The position numbers and the translations under genes are program-made. Positions 1 through 12,800 of a DNA stretch of 60,000 nt are shown in pieces; positions within the stretch are counted from its first letter, which is position 1, and each line of letters starts with the position of its first letter. The stretch covers positions 23,052,509 through 23,112,508 of the forward strand of contig NC_087064.1 of the NCBI RefSeq assembly GCF_963678635.1, in the 5' to 3' direction. The stretch is from Symsagittifera roscoffensis (lineage: Eukaryota; Xenacoelomorpha; Acoela; Convolutidae). The notes below the pieces were generated by a model. The model did not search any database and had not been told where the DNA came from. It saw only the letters and a program-made list of their open reading frames with translations.

Positions 1-968
1 ATTTATTTATTTATTATTTATTTATGTATTTATTTATGTATTTTTTATTTATTTATGTATTGATTTATTTTTTTATTGCTTACTTATTTATCAGGTGTGT
101 TTTGTTTATTTGTTGATATTTATTTCTATATTTATTTAATTATTCTTTCTTTCATTTAGTTTTGCTTTTATTATTTATGTATGTGTATTTATTTCATTTA
201 TTTATTTTCATTTATTCATATTATGGGTCTGTTTGTTTGGTTATTTGTTCATATATTTTTTTTTCATGTCTATTTAATTATTTGTACATTTCACTTTTGC
301 TTTTATTTATTTATATATTTATTTATTTATGTATTTATTTATGTAATTATTTATTTATTTATGCATTGATTTATTTTTTTATTGCTTATTTATTTATCAG
401 GTGTGTTTTGTTTATTTGTTGATATTTATTTCTATATTTATTTAATTATTCTTTCTTTCATTTAGTTTTGCTTTTATTATTTATGTATGTGTATTTATTT
501 CATTTCTTTATTTTCATTTATTCATATTATGGGTCTGTTTGTTTGGTTATTTGTTCATATATATTTTTTCATGTCTATTTAATTATTTGTACATTTCACT
601 TTTGCTTTTATTTATTTATATATTTATTTATTTATGTATTTATTTATGTATTTATTTATTTATTTATGAATTGATTTATTTTTTTATTGCTTATTTATTT
701 ATCAGATGTGTTTTGTTTATTTGTTGATATTTATTTCTATATTTATTTAATTATTCTTTCTTTCATTTAGTTTTGCTTTTATTATTTATGTATGTGTATT
801 TATTTCATTTATTTATTTTCATTTATTCATATTATGGGTCTGTTTGTTTGGTTATTTGTTCATATATATTTTTTCATGTTAATTTAATTATTTGTACATT
901 TCAGTTTTGCTTTTATTTATTTATATATTTATTTATTTATGTATTTATTTATTTATTTATTTATTTAC
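1..968. repeat. ~306-bp tandem repeat array, TTTA-rich
   Basis: Three near-identical units lie head to tail, recognisable by the same landmark (a TTGCTTATTTATTTATCAG stretch near 76, 382 and 688, and a GGGTCTGTTTGTTTGG stretch near 225, 531 and 837). Spacing is about 305-306 bp. The array runs off the left edge of the window, so its true copy number is unknown. Units are built from TTTA/TTTATG tetranucleotide runs. Open frames here encode only Phe/Tyr/Ile/Leu strings and are composition artefacts, not genes. Confidence 0.9.
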
Positions 969-1054
969 AATTGGCCGATTGAAACGACAGGAGGCGTTTT
1001 GCTACACATACAAACACAATCTTTTGTATTTTATTATAGCTATAGAAATTGATC

Positions 1055-1955
1055 TACAATGCGTAAGTACGACATTTAGTTCTACGATTGTTATTTCAGG
1101 TCCTTTGTCAATATTTCAGGCTCTTTGTCAATATAGCAAAATTTTGGTGTATATATGTGTTAGTAAGATTTTTAGTTCTACAACGTTTATTCAGGCTCTT
1201 TGTCGATATAGCAAAATATTGGTGTATACATGTGTTAGTACGATTTTAGCTCTAGAATTGTTATTTCAGGCTCTTCGTCAATATAGCAATATTTTAGCGT
1301 ATACATGTGTTAGTACCATTTTTAGTTCTCGAACTGTTATTTTATGATCTATGTCAATATATCAAAATTTTAGTGTATAAATGTGTTATTACGATTTTTA
1401 GTTCTCGAACTGTTATTTCATGATCTTTGTCAATATATCAAAATTTTATTGTATACATGTGTTAGTACCATTTTTAGTTCTCGAACTGTTATTCCATGAT
1501 CTTTGTCAATATAGCAAAATTTTGGTGTATACATGTGTTAGTACGATTTTTAGCTCTAGAACTGTTATTCCATGATCTTTGTCAATATAGCAAAAATTTG
1601 ACGTATACATGTGTTAGTACGATTTTTAGCTCTCGAACTGTTATTTCATGATCTTTGCCAATATAGCAAAATTTTGGTGTATACATGTGTTCGTACGATT
1701 TTTAGCTCACGAACTGTTATTTCAGGCTCTTTGTCAATATAGTAAAATTTTGGTGTATACATGTGTTAGTACGATTTTTAGTTCTAGAAGTGTTATTTTA
1801 TGATCTTCGTTGATATATCAAAAATTTAAATTATACATGTGTTAGTACGATTTTTAGTTCTAGAACTGTTATTTCAGGCTCTTTCTCGATATAGCAAAAT
1901 TTTGGTGTATACATGTATTAGTACGATTTTTTGTTCTAGAACTGTTATTCTTCAA
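1055..1955. repeat. ~76-bp tandem repeat array, about 12 units
   Basis: The phrase TATACATGTGTTAGTACGA followed by TTTTTAG recurs about every 76 bp (for example near 1225, 1300, 1455, 1530, 1605, 1680, 1757, 1832, 1911). Each unit also carries CTGTTATTTCA and TCAATATAGCAAAATTTT. Units differ by scattered substitutions, so this is a diverged minisatellite or satellite. It directly adjoins the 306-bp array on its left. Confidence 0.9.
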
Positions 1956-2080
1956 TTATTAGTTGTTCAAGTTGTTTGGTTTTTGCTTCAGTTTCTATGC
2001 CTTCGGTGTATTGCGCGTAGCGCCTATGTTTATACATTAAGCACTTCAATAAGTTTTCATTTTTTCCACCCGCTGAGCCA
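1945..2080 (-). CDS. possible 3'-terminal coding exon, unknown
   Basis: On the minus strand a pyrimidine-rich AG acceptor (TTTTCATCTTTCAG) is followed by about 44 open codons. They are rich in charged residues (motifs YKHRRYAQYTEG and KTKQLEQLIIEE) and end in TAA at the border of the 76-bp repeat array. The composition is more protein-like than the AT-rich surroundings. No upstream exon with a compatible donor was identified and no family is recognised. It may be a genuine last exon of a gene whose other exons I cannot see, or a relic. Confidence 0.2.
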
Positions 2081-2148
2081 CTGAAAGATGAAAAATTAGA
2101 TAATGACTTTGGAGATGGAAAGGAACGATGGTAATTTTTGACTTCCAA

Positions 2149-4085
2149 AATTTGTCTTTTAAATTAATCTTTATTTCTTCAATATAAATGACTTATTATT
2201 GCAGCTTATCAGTCAACTGTCTCTTCCATTAAATATACAAAAAATTACCTGAAAAGTCTTTACGCATAAACTATTCATAAAAAATATAAAAAGTTTTCAA
2301 AGGTTTTGTTATTTTTTATTGGGTTGAAACAATTTCGCGTGGTCTGAATATTCTGGGCTATTTGCACAGCAATCGGATCAACGGGTAAACCATCAGTATC
2401 TATGCCTTGTGCATTTAGTTTTTCCCCTCCAAACATATAACCAAATGTATCGATGATGTTTTTTTAAATTAAAAAATAGAAGATAATTTGATAATTATAA
2501 TAATCAAATTTTGTGCGAACATAATTTTGCTTGAATGCTTTTTTCTTAGTTACTTAAAAAACTATCCACTTGCTGACAAGGATGGTCAGCATATTACAGA
2601 AAAATGTAAAAATGTTCAGAAAAGATCAAAAGAAGCGAGGAAACGACAAAAAGCATCTTTCAATTCAAATAAAAAGATAGAAATAATACTTTGATGAAAT
2701 TTTTGCAAACACTATAGAGTAATATAGCCACTAGAGATGCTAAAAAAAATTGCCAACGCTATGCAGCAAAAGCACACCAAAAAATAAATTACAGCAAAGT
2801 GCGGCATTGATCCTCCGACCGTCCGTGCCACCGTCGGTTGAGAATCGGCAAACACTTCCCACCAAAAAAGCAGAAAACAAATGTTCAATATCTTTAGTAT
2901 TACAGATCGCGATTATAGCGTTTTTATTTGCGAGTTTGGTTGGAAAAACATTATAATACTACGCTCGATGGATGACTTGTATAATTAGAACTTTTTTCAA
3001 ACGCTGAGACAAACCAGAGCATAAAAACAAACTGTAGAAAAACTGCGTTAGCTTTTTTTCCCACAGAATTCAAATTTGTTCAAAAATTAACATAATCTTG
3101 CCGCTCCTTTGTACCCATTTGATTCATATAGCTCATTTGACAAACTCAAATAAGCGAAAAAAAATCAAATGAAAAGCTAGAAAAACTTAATTTTTTAACA
3201 AATTTTTTGAAACCAGCTTAATATCTTTATTTCAGAACATTCAGTTTGCTCCAGTTGAATTTAGATTGCAAAGAGGGTTTAAAAAAACAAGGAAGTAAAT
3301 GTCAAATTTCTAGACAAAATTTTAACGTCAAAATTGCTGCCTATTCTTAAAAAACGCTTAAGTCAAACAAACGCAAATGTTTTTCAGTTACTAGACCGTG
3401 CTAGGACTGCTCGAATCATGGCGAAACTGCCCACTAATAATCATGAGATATTTTTTTTGGTTGGGAATTTTTTTAAAATTGTTTTTCAGAATCCATCAGA
3501 CGCTACGTAACTTTCGAAATGATATAGTTGGCTTCGATTTAAGCAAAACTAAAAAAAACTTCTTGCCTCAACTCAAATATGAACTCAATGAAATGACTGA
3601 CTTAGGGAAATGAAAAAAGTCATGTTAAAGGTTTCTGCATGCGTTACAGTTTTTGAATACACATAAGTGAAGCGGCGCATCGCATTTTTTTGCGATGCGA
3701 CGCAAGCGTATCATTGCAAGGATGTAATACGAAACAGGAGGAAGCAAATAAAGCGGAGCATATTTTTCGAGAACCAAGTCAGTTTCAGAAAATTGGTCAA
3801 TTCATAATTTCCAGCACTTAATAAGCTTCTATAATTTTTCGAGCGGCTACTAAGTAGACCATAGTTGAGTAGACACTCATTGAGTCAAATACAAAAACTT
3901 TTTCCTAAATTTTTGTCATAGAAATGAGGAGCGATTAAGTTTTAAAACTGAAATTATACACCAAAACTGACCTAGATTATTACAAAAATAAACTTTTTCC
4001 CCTAAAACATAAAGCAAAGTTTTGTTTTTATATTTGCTGTTAAATAGAAGGGTAGTGCTTGAATTTTTTTTCAATTGGGTTAGTT
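2149..4085. other. intergenic, no supported gene
   Basis: AT-rich sequence with short open frames of low credibility. A minus-strand stretch at about 2285-2463 reads as a protein-like phrase (FGYMFGGEKLNAQ...) but has no splice sites or start. A perfect hairpin lies at 3676-3699 (9-bp arms CGCATCGCA around a T-rich loop). Copies of dispersed repeat fragments (ATGCAGCAAAAG near 2760) are present. Nothing else is seen. Confidence 0.5.
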
Positions 4086-4373
4086 TCAACACTTAAAACT
4101 AGTTTTTAATGAAACCATGTCTTGTAAAAAGAGTATTTTTTCCCCTATACAATTTTTTTTCATATTTCTAAGCAATTGAGCTCGTTTTAATAATAAACCC
4201 CCGACACTCTTCTTTCTTTTGAAATTAGGTTCATCAATAAAAGCGGTTGGTTTTAAACCTTTTGCACCCGATTGTTGTTTTTTTTTCAGTATGCTTTCTT
4301 GAATTGTTTCTGGGAAAAATTGAAGTATTGGACTTTGTTTGCCTGATTGTTTTTGTCGGTTTAGCTGCAACAA
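4086..4373 (-). CDS. hypothetical 95-codon open frame, unknown
   Basis: This minus-strand frame has a Lys/Gln-rich, fairly balanced composition (for example LQFFPETIQESILKKK and KRKKSVGGLLLKRAQLL). That is less biased than most open frames nearby. No domain is recognised, there is no clear promoter or splice context, and the bases are as AT-rich as the flanks. It may be a decayed fragment of a transposon protein. Confidence 0.2.
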   Translation of the reverse strand: MLQLNRQKQSGKQSPILQFFPETIQESILKKKQQSGAKGLKPTAFIDEPNFKRKKSVGGLLLKRAQLLRNMKKNCIGEKILFLQDMVSLKTSFKC

Positions 4374-4928
4374 CTTGGGTTTGAAATTTTTTGTGCTTTA
4401 AAATATTTTAATTTTAAATCCAACTGTTGTTTAAATCATGTTTCTTTTAAACATGAGCTTCAGTCGGCGGTTTTTTTTCATGTTATTTTTTGTTGACTTT
4501 TTCAACATATTGTGTGTATTTTTAAATGCAAAATTGAATTTTTCGATGATATAGGTCAATTTTGGTGCAAAAATCTCAAGTAGCATTTTTTGTACTCGAC
4601 TTATTGGGCGTCAAAACTAAGTATTGTTGGCTGTGCCGCGCAAAAAAACTACAGACGATCTTCTATTAAATTTTAAAAATTAGAGAAGACATTTTGATTT
4701 AACTGGAAAATAAATTCCGTATCGCAAGCGAAAAAAAATCAAATATCAAACCGTGAAAAATCAAATTTGAGCGTAATCAATTTTCAGTATTTTGAAAAAA
4801 AAATGCTTGAAAAAACAGGATAAGTGAGTAGATTTCGTTCACTTAACAAGAAGTGCTTAAACCGCAAATCACATCATCTTCGAAGAAAACAGGTCTGGAA
4901 AAATAAAACTTTCAATTTGTAGGTGTAG

Positions 4929-5020
4929 CTTTCAACGCTGCCTTCAACAACACCTTCATCGCCGCCTTCAACAACACCTTCAACGCCGCCTTCAACAACA
5001 CCTTCAACGCCGCCTTCAAA
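4929..5020. repeat. 24-bp minisatellite
   Basis: About four copies of the unit CTTCAACAACACCTTCAACG plus CCGC occur with few changes. The unit length is a multiple of three, so an open frame runs through on both strands (plus reading alternates AAF and NNTF; minus reading gives an ALKVLLKA-type helix). There is no evidence that it is transcribed or translated. Confidence 0.8.
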
Positions 5021-5292
5021 GCTTCAGAGTTTCTTCACAAGACTTTGCCATGAAAGGTATGAAAACAAAGGTGCTAAGAACGGCTAATTTGTTAATCATG
5101 TAAATTTTTATTGCTATGACAGAAAAAAATTAGTCTCAATTCAAGTGCAAATGTAATGTGACAGTGGAAAAGAGCCCAAACGCTTTCGAACTCCTGCCTT
5201 TACATTTTCTTCATCAGCATCTACCAGGAAGTTTTGAATTAATTGGAAAAACCCTATGCTATTGATTCACTTAGAAGAGTATGTTTTTGCTC

Positions 5293-5330
5293 TTTCACGC
5301 GTGTTCTTTCACGACAAGAACACGCGTGAA
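5293..5330. repeat. perfect 14-bp-arm hairpin
   Basis: TTCACGCGTGTTCT at 5293-5306 is the exact reverse complement of AGAACACGCGTGAA at 5317-5330, with a 10-base loop. It may be the tip of a small foldback element. Confidence 0.75.
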
Positions 5331-5457
5331 CGAAAAATGAAATATTAGAACGCATGAAGGAAAAAAGAAATCAATTGCATAGTTTCGCGCACTTCTCACA
5401 ATTTTCTGGGCTCTTTTTTTGAAAGAAGTCCGATTATAACAATTCAAAGAGCAAAAA

Positions 5458-5792
5458 TGGCTCTTTTTCCTTCCCCCCCCACCTGCAATTTTTTACAAGT
5501 AAAATTACTGTTGCCACCAACCGATCAACAAGAAAATTGGCATGCGGACTAATCGAGCCATGACAAACATATTTGGTCTTCATAATTAAACTTGTAAAAC
5601 CACTCATTACATCATAAAATTGATGCTCATTGCTCATAGGTGGGGGGGGGGGAAGAGGAAAAAGAGCCGCAAAAACAAACAGAAACAGCAAAAACATACT
5701 CTTCAACAGTTAGAACATAGTTAAAAATGGCCTCGTACCCTCAGGCCGGGCTCTTTTTCCCTCGAACAGCTTTCAACTATGTTCTAACTACT
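5458..5792. repeat. nested inverted repeats (foldback or MITE-like)
   Basis: GGCTCTTTTTCCTTCCCCCC at 5459-5478 pairs with a G-run plus GAGGAAAAAGAGCC near 5642-5670. Just to the right, CAGTTAGAACATAGTT near 5706-5721 pairs with AACTATGTTCTAACT near 5775-5789. The GGCTCTTTTTCC phrase occurs again between the second pair (5748-5760). The arrangement looks like overlapping copies of a small foldback element. No coding capacity is seen. Confidence 0.55.
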
Positions 5793-5799
5793 ACAAAGA

Positions 5800-8700
5800 T
5801 CTAATAGATAAAGCACAGCTTAGCATGTTCATAACGACATGTGAGTAGAATCCAGTTGTAATTTCTGTGCTTAACGCTAGTTGAGTAATCTTTATTTGCA
5901 ACCCCAGGTGAGAAAACACCCGGCTTAGCATTATTTAATCAATACTAAATTAAACTGTTTCTTTGTCTTTTATCTTTTCGGTCGGTTTGTAACGGTAGCC
6001 AGTTTCTATCGGCCAAGATCTTAATCCCTGCATAGATAAGGTCTGAGTACACAATCTATACACGAATTTATGTATAAACAAAGATTACCGGTTCCTGTGC
6101 ATGTAGCACAGAATGTTCCGACATTTGAGCTTTGTTAGAAATTTATTTAAAAAGAAAATGAAAAACTACTATTCAATTTATTTTTCTGTTAGTTATCAAG
6201 TTCAGGGCGATTACGAAAAGAATGACGTGTTAACAATGTAAACCCAGAGTCAAAGCTGAGCTTCGCAGCACCTGCGATAAAATACTAGAACATAGTCAAA
6301 AAAAGAGAAAAAATTAATCGAAAAAACTTAAAATCGAAGAAACTAGATCTACTCTAAAAACAAAAAAAAACATAATAGTAAAATAAAAAATTTACTATCA
6401 GAAACCTTAAAAGCCGAAAAAAAATTTGATAAAAATTCGAAAAATCAAAACTATGAAAAATTGTTACAACTCATCCCCCTCAAAACGCACACAAAAATTC
6501 TTCCGCTAATCAAACGATGCAAAATGTGGCCGTTAAGCCGATATAAATTATCTTGAAACCAATTTAACCGAGGAAAAAAAAAAGGAAAAAAACATGTGAA
6601 GTTTCAACAAAGCTAATTGGTAAAATTACAGCCAACAAACAAATTTCGAATAGGCCGTATATTTGAAATGCTATCATGCTTGAAATATCTATATTGCAAC
6701 AGAAAGGCCTAGTGGATGAACAAATCCAGAATCCAGGATATGAGACCTGTGCCTAGAGTTATTTATGGAAAAAAAGCCGATTGCAATACCCATACTAATC
6801 GCAAGGGCAAATAATGTTACGTTAAACAAGAATTAGGACTTCCGCCGTCAATTTCATTGTCATTAATCTTTACAGTGAATCGAAAAAAAATCCGAAAAAT
6901 CGCTAGCTGGAAGGGCTTTAATATGATACCAGACTTGACCACAGACGGGTTTTACTTGATGTAGTAAACATCCGTCGTTACAAAACACCATTTTTCGAAC
7001 TTTGTAGAATCTGAATCACGGCTGGCAGAAGGGGCTTAAATATGATACAGTAATAAACAGAAGCCAAGCAGAGCTTCGTACGACTTGCGAAGCTAAACAG
7101 AGATAGCACTGCAAGCTAGCAGACGGAAAATGACACAAAAGCCACCAAGCCGAAAAAAAAATTAAACACAGTCAAAGCGGAGCTTCACTTGAGATACTAC
7201 AAGGCTAGCAAACAGGAAGGCAAAGAACAGCCACTAAGCCCAAATGAAACAAAAAAATTTCAAAGAAACCACCGCAAACACATTTCAAAACCTTGTCTGG
7301 AATGATATTCTATTAGCCGACAACACGTTCAGAAACAAATTCTACAGTGTTTAATGAAAATTTAAAAGCAATTATCGAGCGGAAACAACATTCTTGTCAA
7401 GAAAAACTTAGACTAGACATTTTATTCTGAAATTTTTAATGTTTTGTGCGATCCGGAGGAAAGCATACAAATTATGGTTCCCTCGAACAACCCAAATCAA
7501 TTAGGCCGAAAAAATTTTAAAAAAAAACAAACGAAAATATAAGAAGTCATGGCTAGTAGATTTATAAACTGCAGGAGTAACTGAACACATAAAAAGCAAC
7601 TACCATGCAAACTGCATACAGCAAAAAAATCTAAGATGCGGCAACTAAACCGACAAATCATAAGCAGCCAAATATTAAGCCGACAATTTCTTTGAAACTG
7701 AATATTTCCTGTTTGAAAAAAGGTAGGGTCAGGTAAGATTTGAATTCAAGACCTTTACTGTCCCAGGCGTATACGTTACATCCAGTCTAAGTGTACCGGT
7801 GTCGCTTAAAACTTTTAATTAGATAAAAACCAAGATACAAGTGATTCAGATAAACAAGTTGTTAACCCGAAACAAAGTCTATATTCCGATTTGATAAAGA
7901 TTGCTAATCAAAGAAAAACTTAGATGGCCTTACATCTCTTTGGAATTTCTAGAACAATTTATGATTGACTTTTTTGATGAAATTGACCCATTTGAGAAAA
8001 CTGAATCAATAGGTAAAATTTCTACTTCGCTGAGAAAATCGAAAATTAAATTCCACTTTCGAAACTAGAATTTTCGTGACCTTAACACTTCCGCTGTTGG
8101 ATAAAGAAAAGCAATCAGAGTCAAACGAGATTAAGTTTACAATTGAATTGAGCTTACAAAAAAGTCTTAAAATTTAACCTATGACTTAGTTTATTGTTGA
8201 ATTGAAACTACAAAATCTAAAATTGAATTTCTATAATTAAATTTGCATTCTTGATTGTTGCAGTGACAAATTTACGCATCAAGCGTGTATAAGATATACA
8301 GAATATTAATACATAACATCATTACTGACTAACAAAAAAACTAGAGATATTTGTGTAGCTCAAACTACAGCAATAGTTGCATTGGCAGTAAAGCAATTCA
8401 AATGAAAGTGCACCAAGGAGACTGTTATTTTCATTATGGATGGGCCCAATGCGCGAAAAGGTTCACCTTCTTTTTAACTGTCCACAAGTGACTGATTTTA
8501 TGGCTTAATGATTTCAGATTTTCAATACTGAATTATGATTGGCTAAAATAACTTTCGGGTACTCGGTCCTTTTGGCTTGAGAATTTCACCATTGATTTCA
8601 TCATCCACCAGTTCCTTTACGGAATACTTCAATTCAGACATAGGAACCCGAATATACTTTTCAAAAACTCATTTTTTGCGAAAATTCTAAGCTTTTAGAG

Positions 8701-9712
8701 ACGCCAAAATTGAAATTGAAATATTTTGACTTAGAACATAACTTTTCTCACTAGCATGTTTAAAATGGTTTCATTATATCGAAAACGATGGTTTTGACTT
8801 TTCTTTTTTAAGCCACTCTCCAACTCTCCGTAGTTTTTTTCATGATGAAGCCCACTGAAACGACTGCACATTGAGATTAGAAATTTCAGAGCATCAAAAT
8901 AAATATATTGAAGATAAATATATTGAAGTGTTTGATTGAATATAGGACTCTAAGGGCTAGACTAGCTGACACTATTTGCCTATACACAACATAATGCTAC
9001 CAAATGCAAATAAAACCAAGGTCACTGCATGAATATCAAATATGTAAATAGGGACACCTCGGATTTCAGGGTAGTACTGAATTAAAGGAGACTATTATTT
9101 TACGAAAGTTACCCACAGAGAATAAGAGCGTTCTAAATAGGAGCACTTGATCAGAAATGAAATGAAATATGAGAACCATAAGTACCTACTTAATGCACCA
9201 TATTACATATACAGCTGAGGTCATTCATTGCATTATACTGAGAGACATGTTTCGGAGGCAACTTTGAACCAAATCAGATTGACAAACTAGCAAGTCTTCT
9301 AAACATTCTATTTGAATTCAGCAGTAGTGCAAAAAACGTAACTGAGCGATCAAATAAATCATAGAAAGCAATAAATATGTATTAGAATAATTGTACCATT
9401 GGTTTCAGTTTTTTACTGAAGACTGAAATGACCAGTTTAAGTTACTGAAAAACTAATTTCAACGACAGCAATATTAGCTTTGCTATTCTGTTTCAGTTGC
9501 GTGAGTGCAATCCAACAGCGTTAGCGAAGACAGAACTTGCTCAGAGTCGTTGCAAAATAAGTAACCTGTGAATCAGCAAGAAGCTCCATTCCAAGGCGTG
9601 TCCAAGTAATCAAATCAATGAAAGGCGTGCATAAAATTTTGAACTGTTTGCTATAACACCTGTTCGAAGCACTACTACACTAACAACCTCATCACGACGA
9701 TCTCGTTCTAGT
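5800..9712. other. intergenic stretch with dispersed repeat fragments
   Basis: No credible gene is seen. Fragments of the dispersed family marked by GAAGC-x-GAGCTTCGCA lie at 6244-6285, 7056-7100 and 7165-7200. A tRNA-like module lies at about 7735-7805 on the minus strand. The part nearest 9712 should hold the 3' UTR and poly(A) site of the endophilin gene, but no single signal could be chosen with confidence. Confidence 0.5.
7735..7805 (-). repeat. degenerate tRNA-like module
   Basis: The minus strand has GGTACACTTAGACTGGATG resembling a box A with flanks, and TCTTGAATTCAAATC resembling an expanded box B. Weak, but of the same type and strand as the modules near 16.6 and 17.0 kb. Confidence 0.3.
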
Positions 9713-9896
9713 TCATAGTGGGACTACCACTTGGACGAAGCTGACTGGGAACCTGCCCACTCTCGGGTTCCCGTCCAGACGTCCCTCCAACCAGTTGTCG
9801 TCAACCTTGCGCGTGAGCATGATCTTCTGACCTTCCTTGAAACCCAGTTCCTCTGGTGACTCTGCATCGAAGTCAAAAGTCGCTATGCAGTGGGGC
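9713..9896 (-). CDS. EndoA: EndoA coding exon 10 (SH3 domain, stop codon)
   Basis: Residues 469-529 and TGA. The acceptor is TTGTCTTCCAG. SH3 hallmarks are present: an ALYDFE-like ATFDFDAE, LGFKEGQ, the binding-surface Trp in DDNWLEG, and GRFPVSFVQVV in place of GFFPxxYVxxL. It starts 2.76 kb from exon 9. Confidence 0.95.
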
Positions 9897-12800
9897 CTGG
9901 AAGACAAAAAACACATAGCCAACAAACTGTCTTTAACTTTTAGAAACAAACCACCTGAAAGCTCTTTGAATTTAAAGAATCATTGATGATTGATCATTTA
10001 AACCAAATAGAAAAAAACTGGGTCGATGGGGTATTTTTTCATTCCATTTTCATTAATAAAAACTTAACATAGCAAATAGACGGTTGGAAAAAAGCAAACG
10101 AACGCAAGGAAAAAAATGACTTTTGTTGATCTTCAACTTTCGAATTTCAAGTAAAAAAATGACCTTAACCCTCATTAAACTTCGAGACAACACTTTTGAT
10201 TGATGAAATTAACTCAATTTGAGAAAACTGGATCAAAAGATAAATATATTTTGCTGTGAAATTTTACTTTCGAAACTATAAGTCATTCTAAAAGAAAAAA
10301 GAAAGGTTTTTTTTTCGCGCCATTTCCACGTTCCGTGTCTGGACATTTGTGTACAAGACATTTAGTTCCTGGAAAAACTATCCAAAACACAAGAATATTC
10401 CAAGAATTTGTCCCAAAATTTTCAAGGTAATTGCCACACTAGTTAATGAGCGGACTAATTTGACAAGCTCTCAATAGGAGGGATCAAAGGCCACACAACA
10501 GTGCAATTAGACCAGAAATTTCTTTGAGTTACACATACCTACACAATTATTGCTTGATTGATAAATTTGCCAAGACACCTCAATTTCGTTTTTTATCTAA
10601 ATGCAATGGCCGCGTTCACACTTTCCAAGAGAACCTCACTATTAGAAACGGAGGTTCAGAACAAGAGCAATCGTTGCAGATGATCCACCACGCCAAGAAA
10701 TTCTTTCCGTCCAAAAAGACTCAACAGAGAGACTGTAGCAGTAATCCCGAGCTATTCGGCCAACCAGAGGACCGTTAACAGAGTAAAACAGGACAAACGG
10801 CCTATAATGCAGGAACCAAAATCCTGAACTTATTTTGAGCTGCCAGAGTTGCTGGAAATGAAACACAGTGGCGAGAGTTTCGCTCATTTTGACTGTGGAC
10901 GTAATGATACGAATCGACTATGGTTTTCAGCACTCTTCCAGGACTCGATGTTCTGAGTGGCGCTGATGATTGGTTCTGCGATGAAACCTTTTCTACGGCA
11001 CTGAGTGTGTTATTTCAGATATACGCTATACACGCATCAGTCGAGGGATCTCTGATATCTACTGTGTATGAGTTGCTACCAGACAAGAATGAAGTAACCT
11101 ATATTCGTCTTTTGAGCTGTTTTGACATAGAATTTCCCAAACAAGCAAGCATTGATTTCGAAATGCTGGTCATAGATGCGTTTACCTCAAAATCCGAAAA
11201 TATACAAAATTAATACTGCTTTTTTCAGTTGTGCCAAAGCGTCTGGCGTCATATTCTGGGGAAACAAACAACTATACACTAGATCTAGAGTTTCGAACTG
11301 AGACAACCCGCCCAATCTTCAACCACTTCGGGGAAAAATACATTGGTGGATTCCCGGCAGCAAATGGAGCACGACAAAATCCCAGATTCGACGTTGACAG
11401 CTTGATGTGTCATCGTGTTACACCCGTGCGTCCGAGAACCAATAATGCTGTTGAAGGTTAGAATAGCAACTTCCTTAAGCACCCATCATTCCCAAAACTC
11501 ATTGAAAAACTCCTGAATGAACAGAAAAACGACAAAATCTTTCTCGAAAAATGATGTGCTGGGCAAAGAGTGTCCCGTTACAAGAAATCTCTATATGTCA
11601 AACTTGAAAAAAAACTTTCGAGTTAGTTGCGGCCTGCGACCCAAATAAACTTCTAAAAGGGTGCAGCAGCTGGAAGAATGTGGAGGAAGTTGAAGTATTT
11701 CAAAATTGAGCTAGACTCGAAAACGACAAAATGATCAATGTAATGAAGCTTTTTCCATCCCCTTCCCTTTCGGCCCAACCGAGTCAGCCCGTTTCAAATT
11801 TGCCCTTATTTGCCTGATTATGGGTTTTTTCAATTTCAAATTTTACCCAACTTACCAACGTTTTGATCTTGAAAGTAGTGACTGCACCGCTCGACCGAAC
11901 ACGCTTTTAAATTTTAATTTTTTCTTCTTGAATATTTTTTTTCTCGCTTTCATTGTTCTATGGTTATTAGGTATGCATAGAATGTAATTACAAAACGATG
12001 ATACAAAGGCGAAAGAACAAAGCATTAAACATCACATGGTCAAATCAAAAGAGATTAATTTCGCAAAACAATTTCGGATAATTTTGTCTGGGACATAAAT
12101 GTCTGGTACAATTTCGAACTGTTTTGTCAAGGACAAATGTCTGGGACACAAGTTTATGCACCCCACTTTCGTATTTGGGGAGTTCAATTTACCTACTTTC
12201 AGCAGATCAATTTAAATTGAACTCAAGAAGTTCAGAAATACCTAAGTGCATCATAAAAGCATTAGTTTGAATGAATGCACATCTGTAGTTATCAGAGCAC
12301 TTCAGACTTTTTTTACGAAAAAAATATAAAAAAAACACCAAGACCTGTATAAGTCTTATTCACTAGGTTCATCGACTCTTAAAAAACAACATCATTTTCT
12401 TGTACATTTGTAAGACAAATTTTACTGGAAAAAATCTAGTTCCAGATTACAAGACACTTGATCCCGCAAGTGATAACAAAGTCATTCAGGTTTTTATTAA
12501 CTTCATTTGCATTTATGCCTTTGACGAGCGTTATTTGCCTCCCATGTAGCAAATGAAGTTTAAGAGATCTTAAGAAATCGAAAGTCAAACCGACACAGCC
12601 TAAATAAGCAATTCAGTTCGCTCATTGACACTTAAGCTGCCTGAAAATTGTACTACCTGCGAGGGACAGAGGGTAAACTAGGAGCAGGTCCCAAATTAGC
12701 TGGCCTGGGAGCCACGGGGGGAGGCTTCACTGGTTGAGGAGGATTGAGCGATGGATACAATGAACTTCCCGATGACGGGTTGGACGACCCCCCGAAGTCC

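Noticed and set aside
162-982. Open frames of 60-86 codons in the first kilobase
   Set aside because: They translate to Phe/Tyr/Ile/Leu strings produced by TTTA repeats and recur with the 306-bp tandem unit; they are compositional.
2285-2463. Minus-strand protein-like phrase (FGYMFGGEKL...) as an exon
   Set aside because: No acceptor, donor or start codon fits; it is mentioned only as a weak coding-like fragment.
10524-11482. Open frames in EndoA intron 9 as alternative exons
   Set aside because: None is flanked by splice sites in a phase compatible with exons 9 and 10, and the translations show no SH3, BAR or linker-like features.
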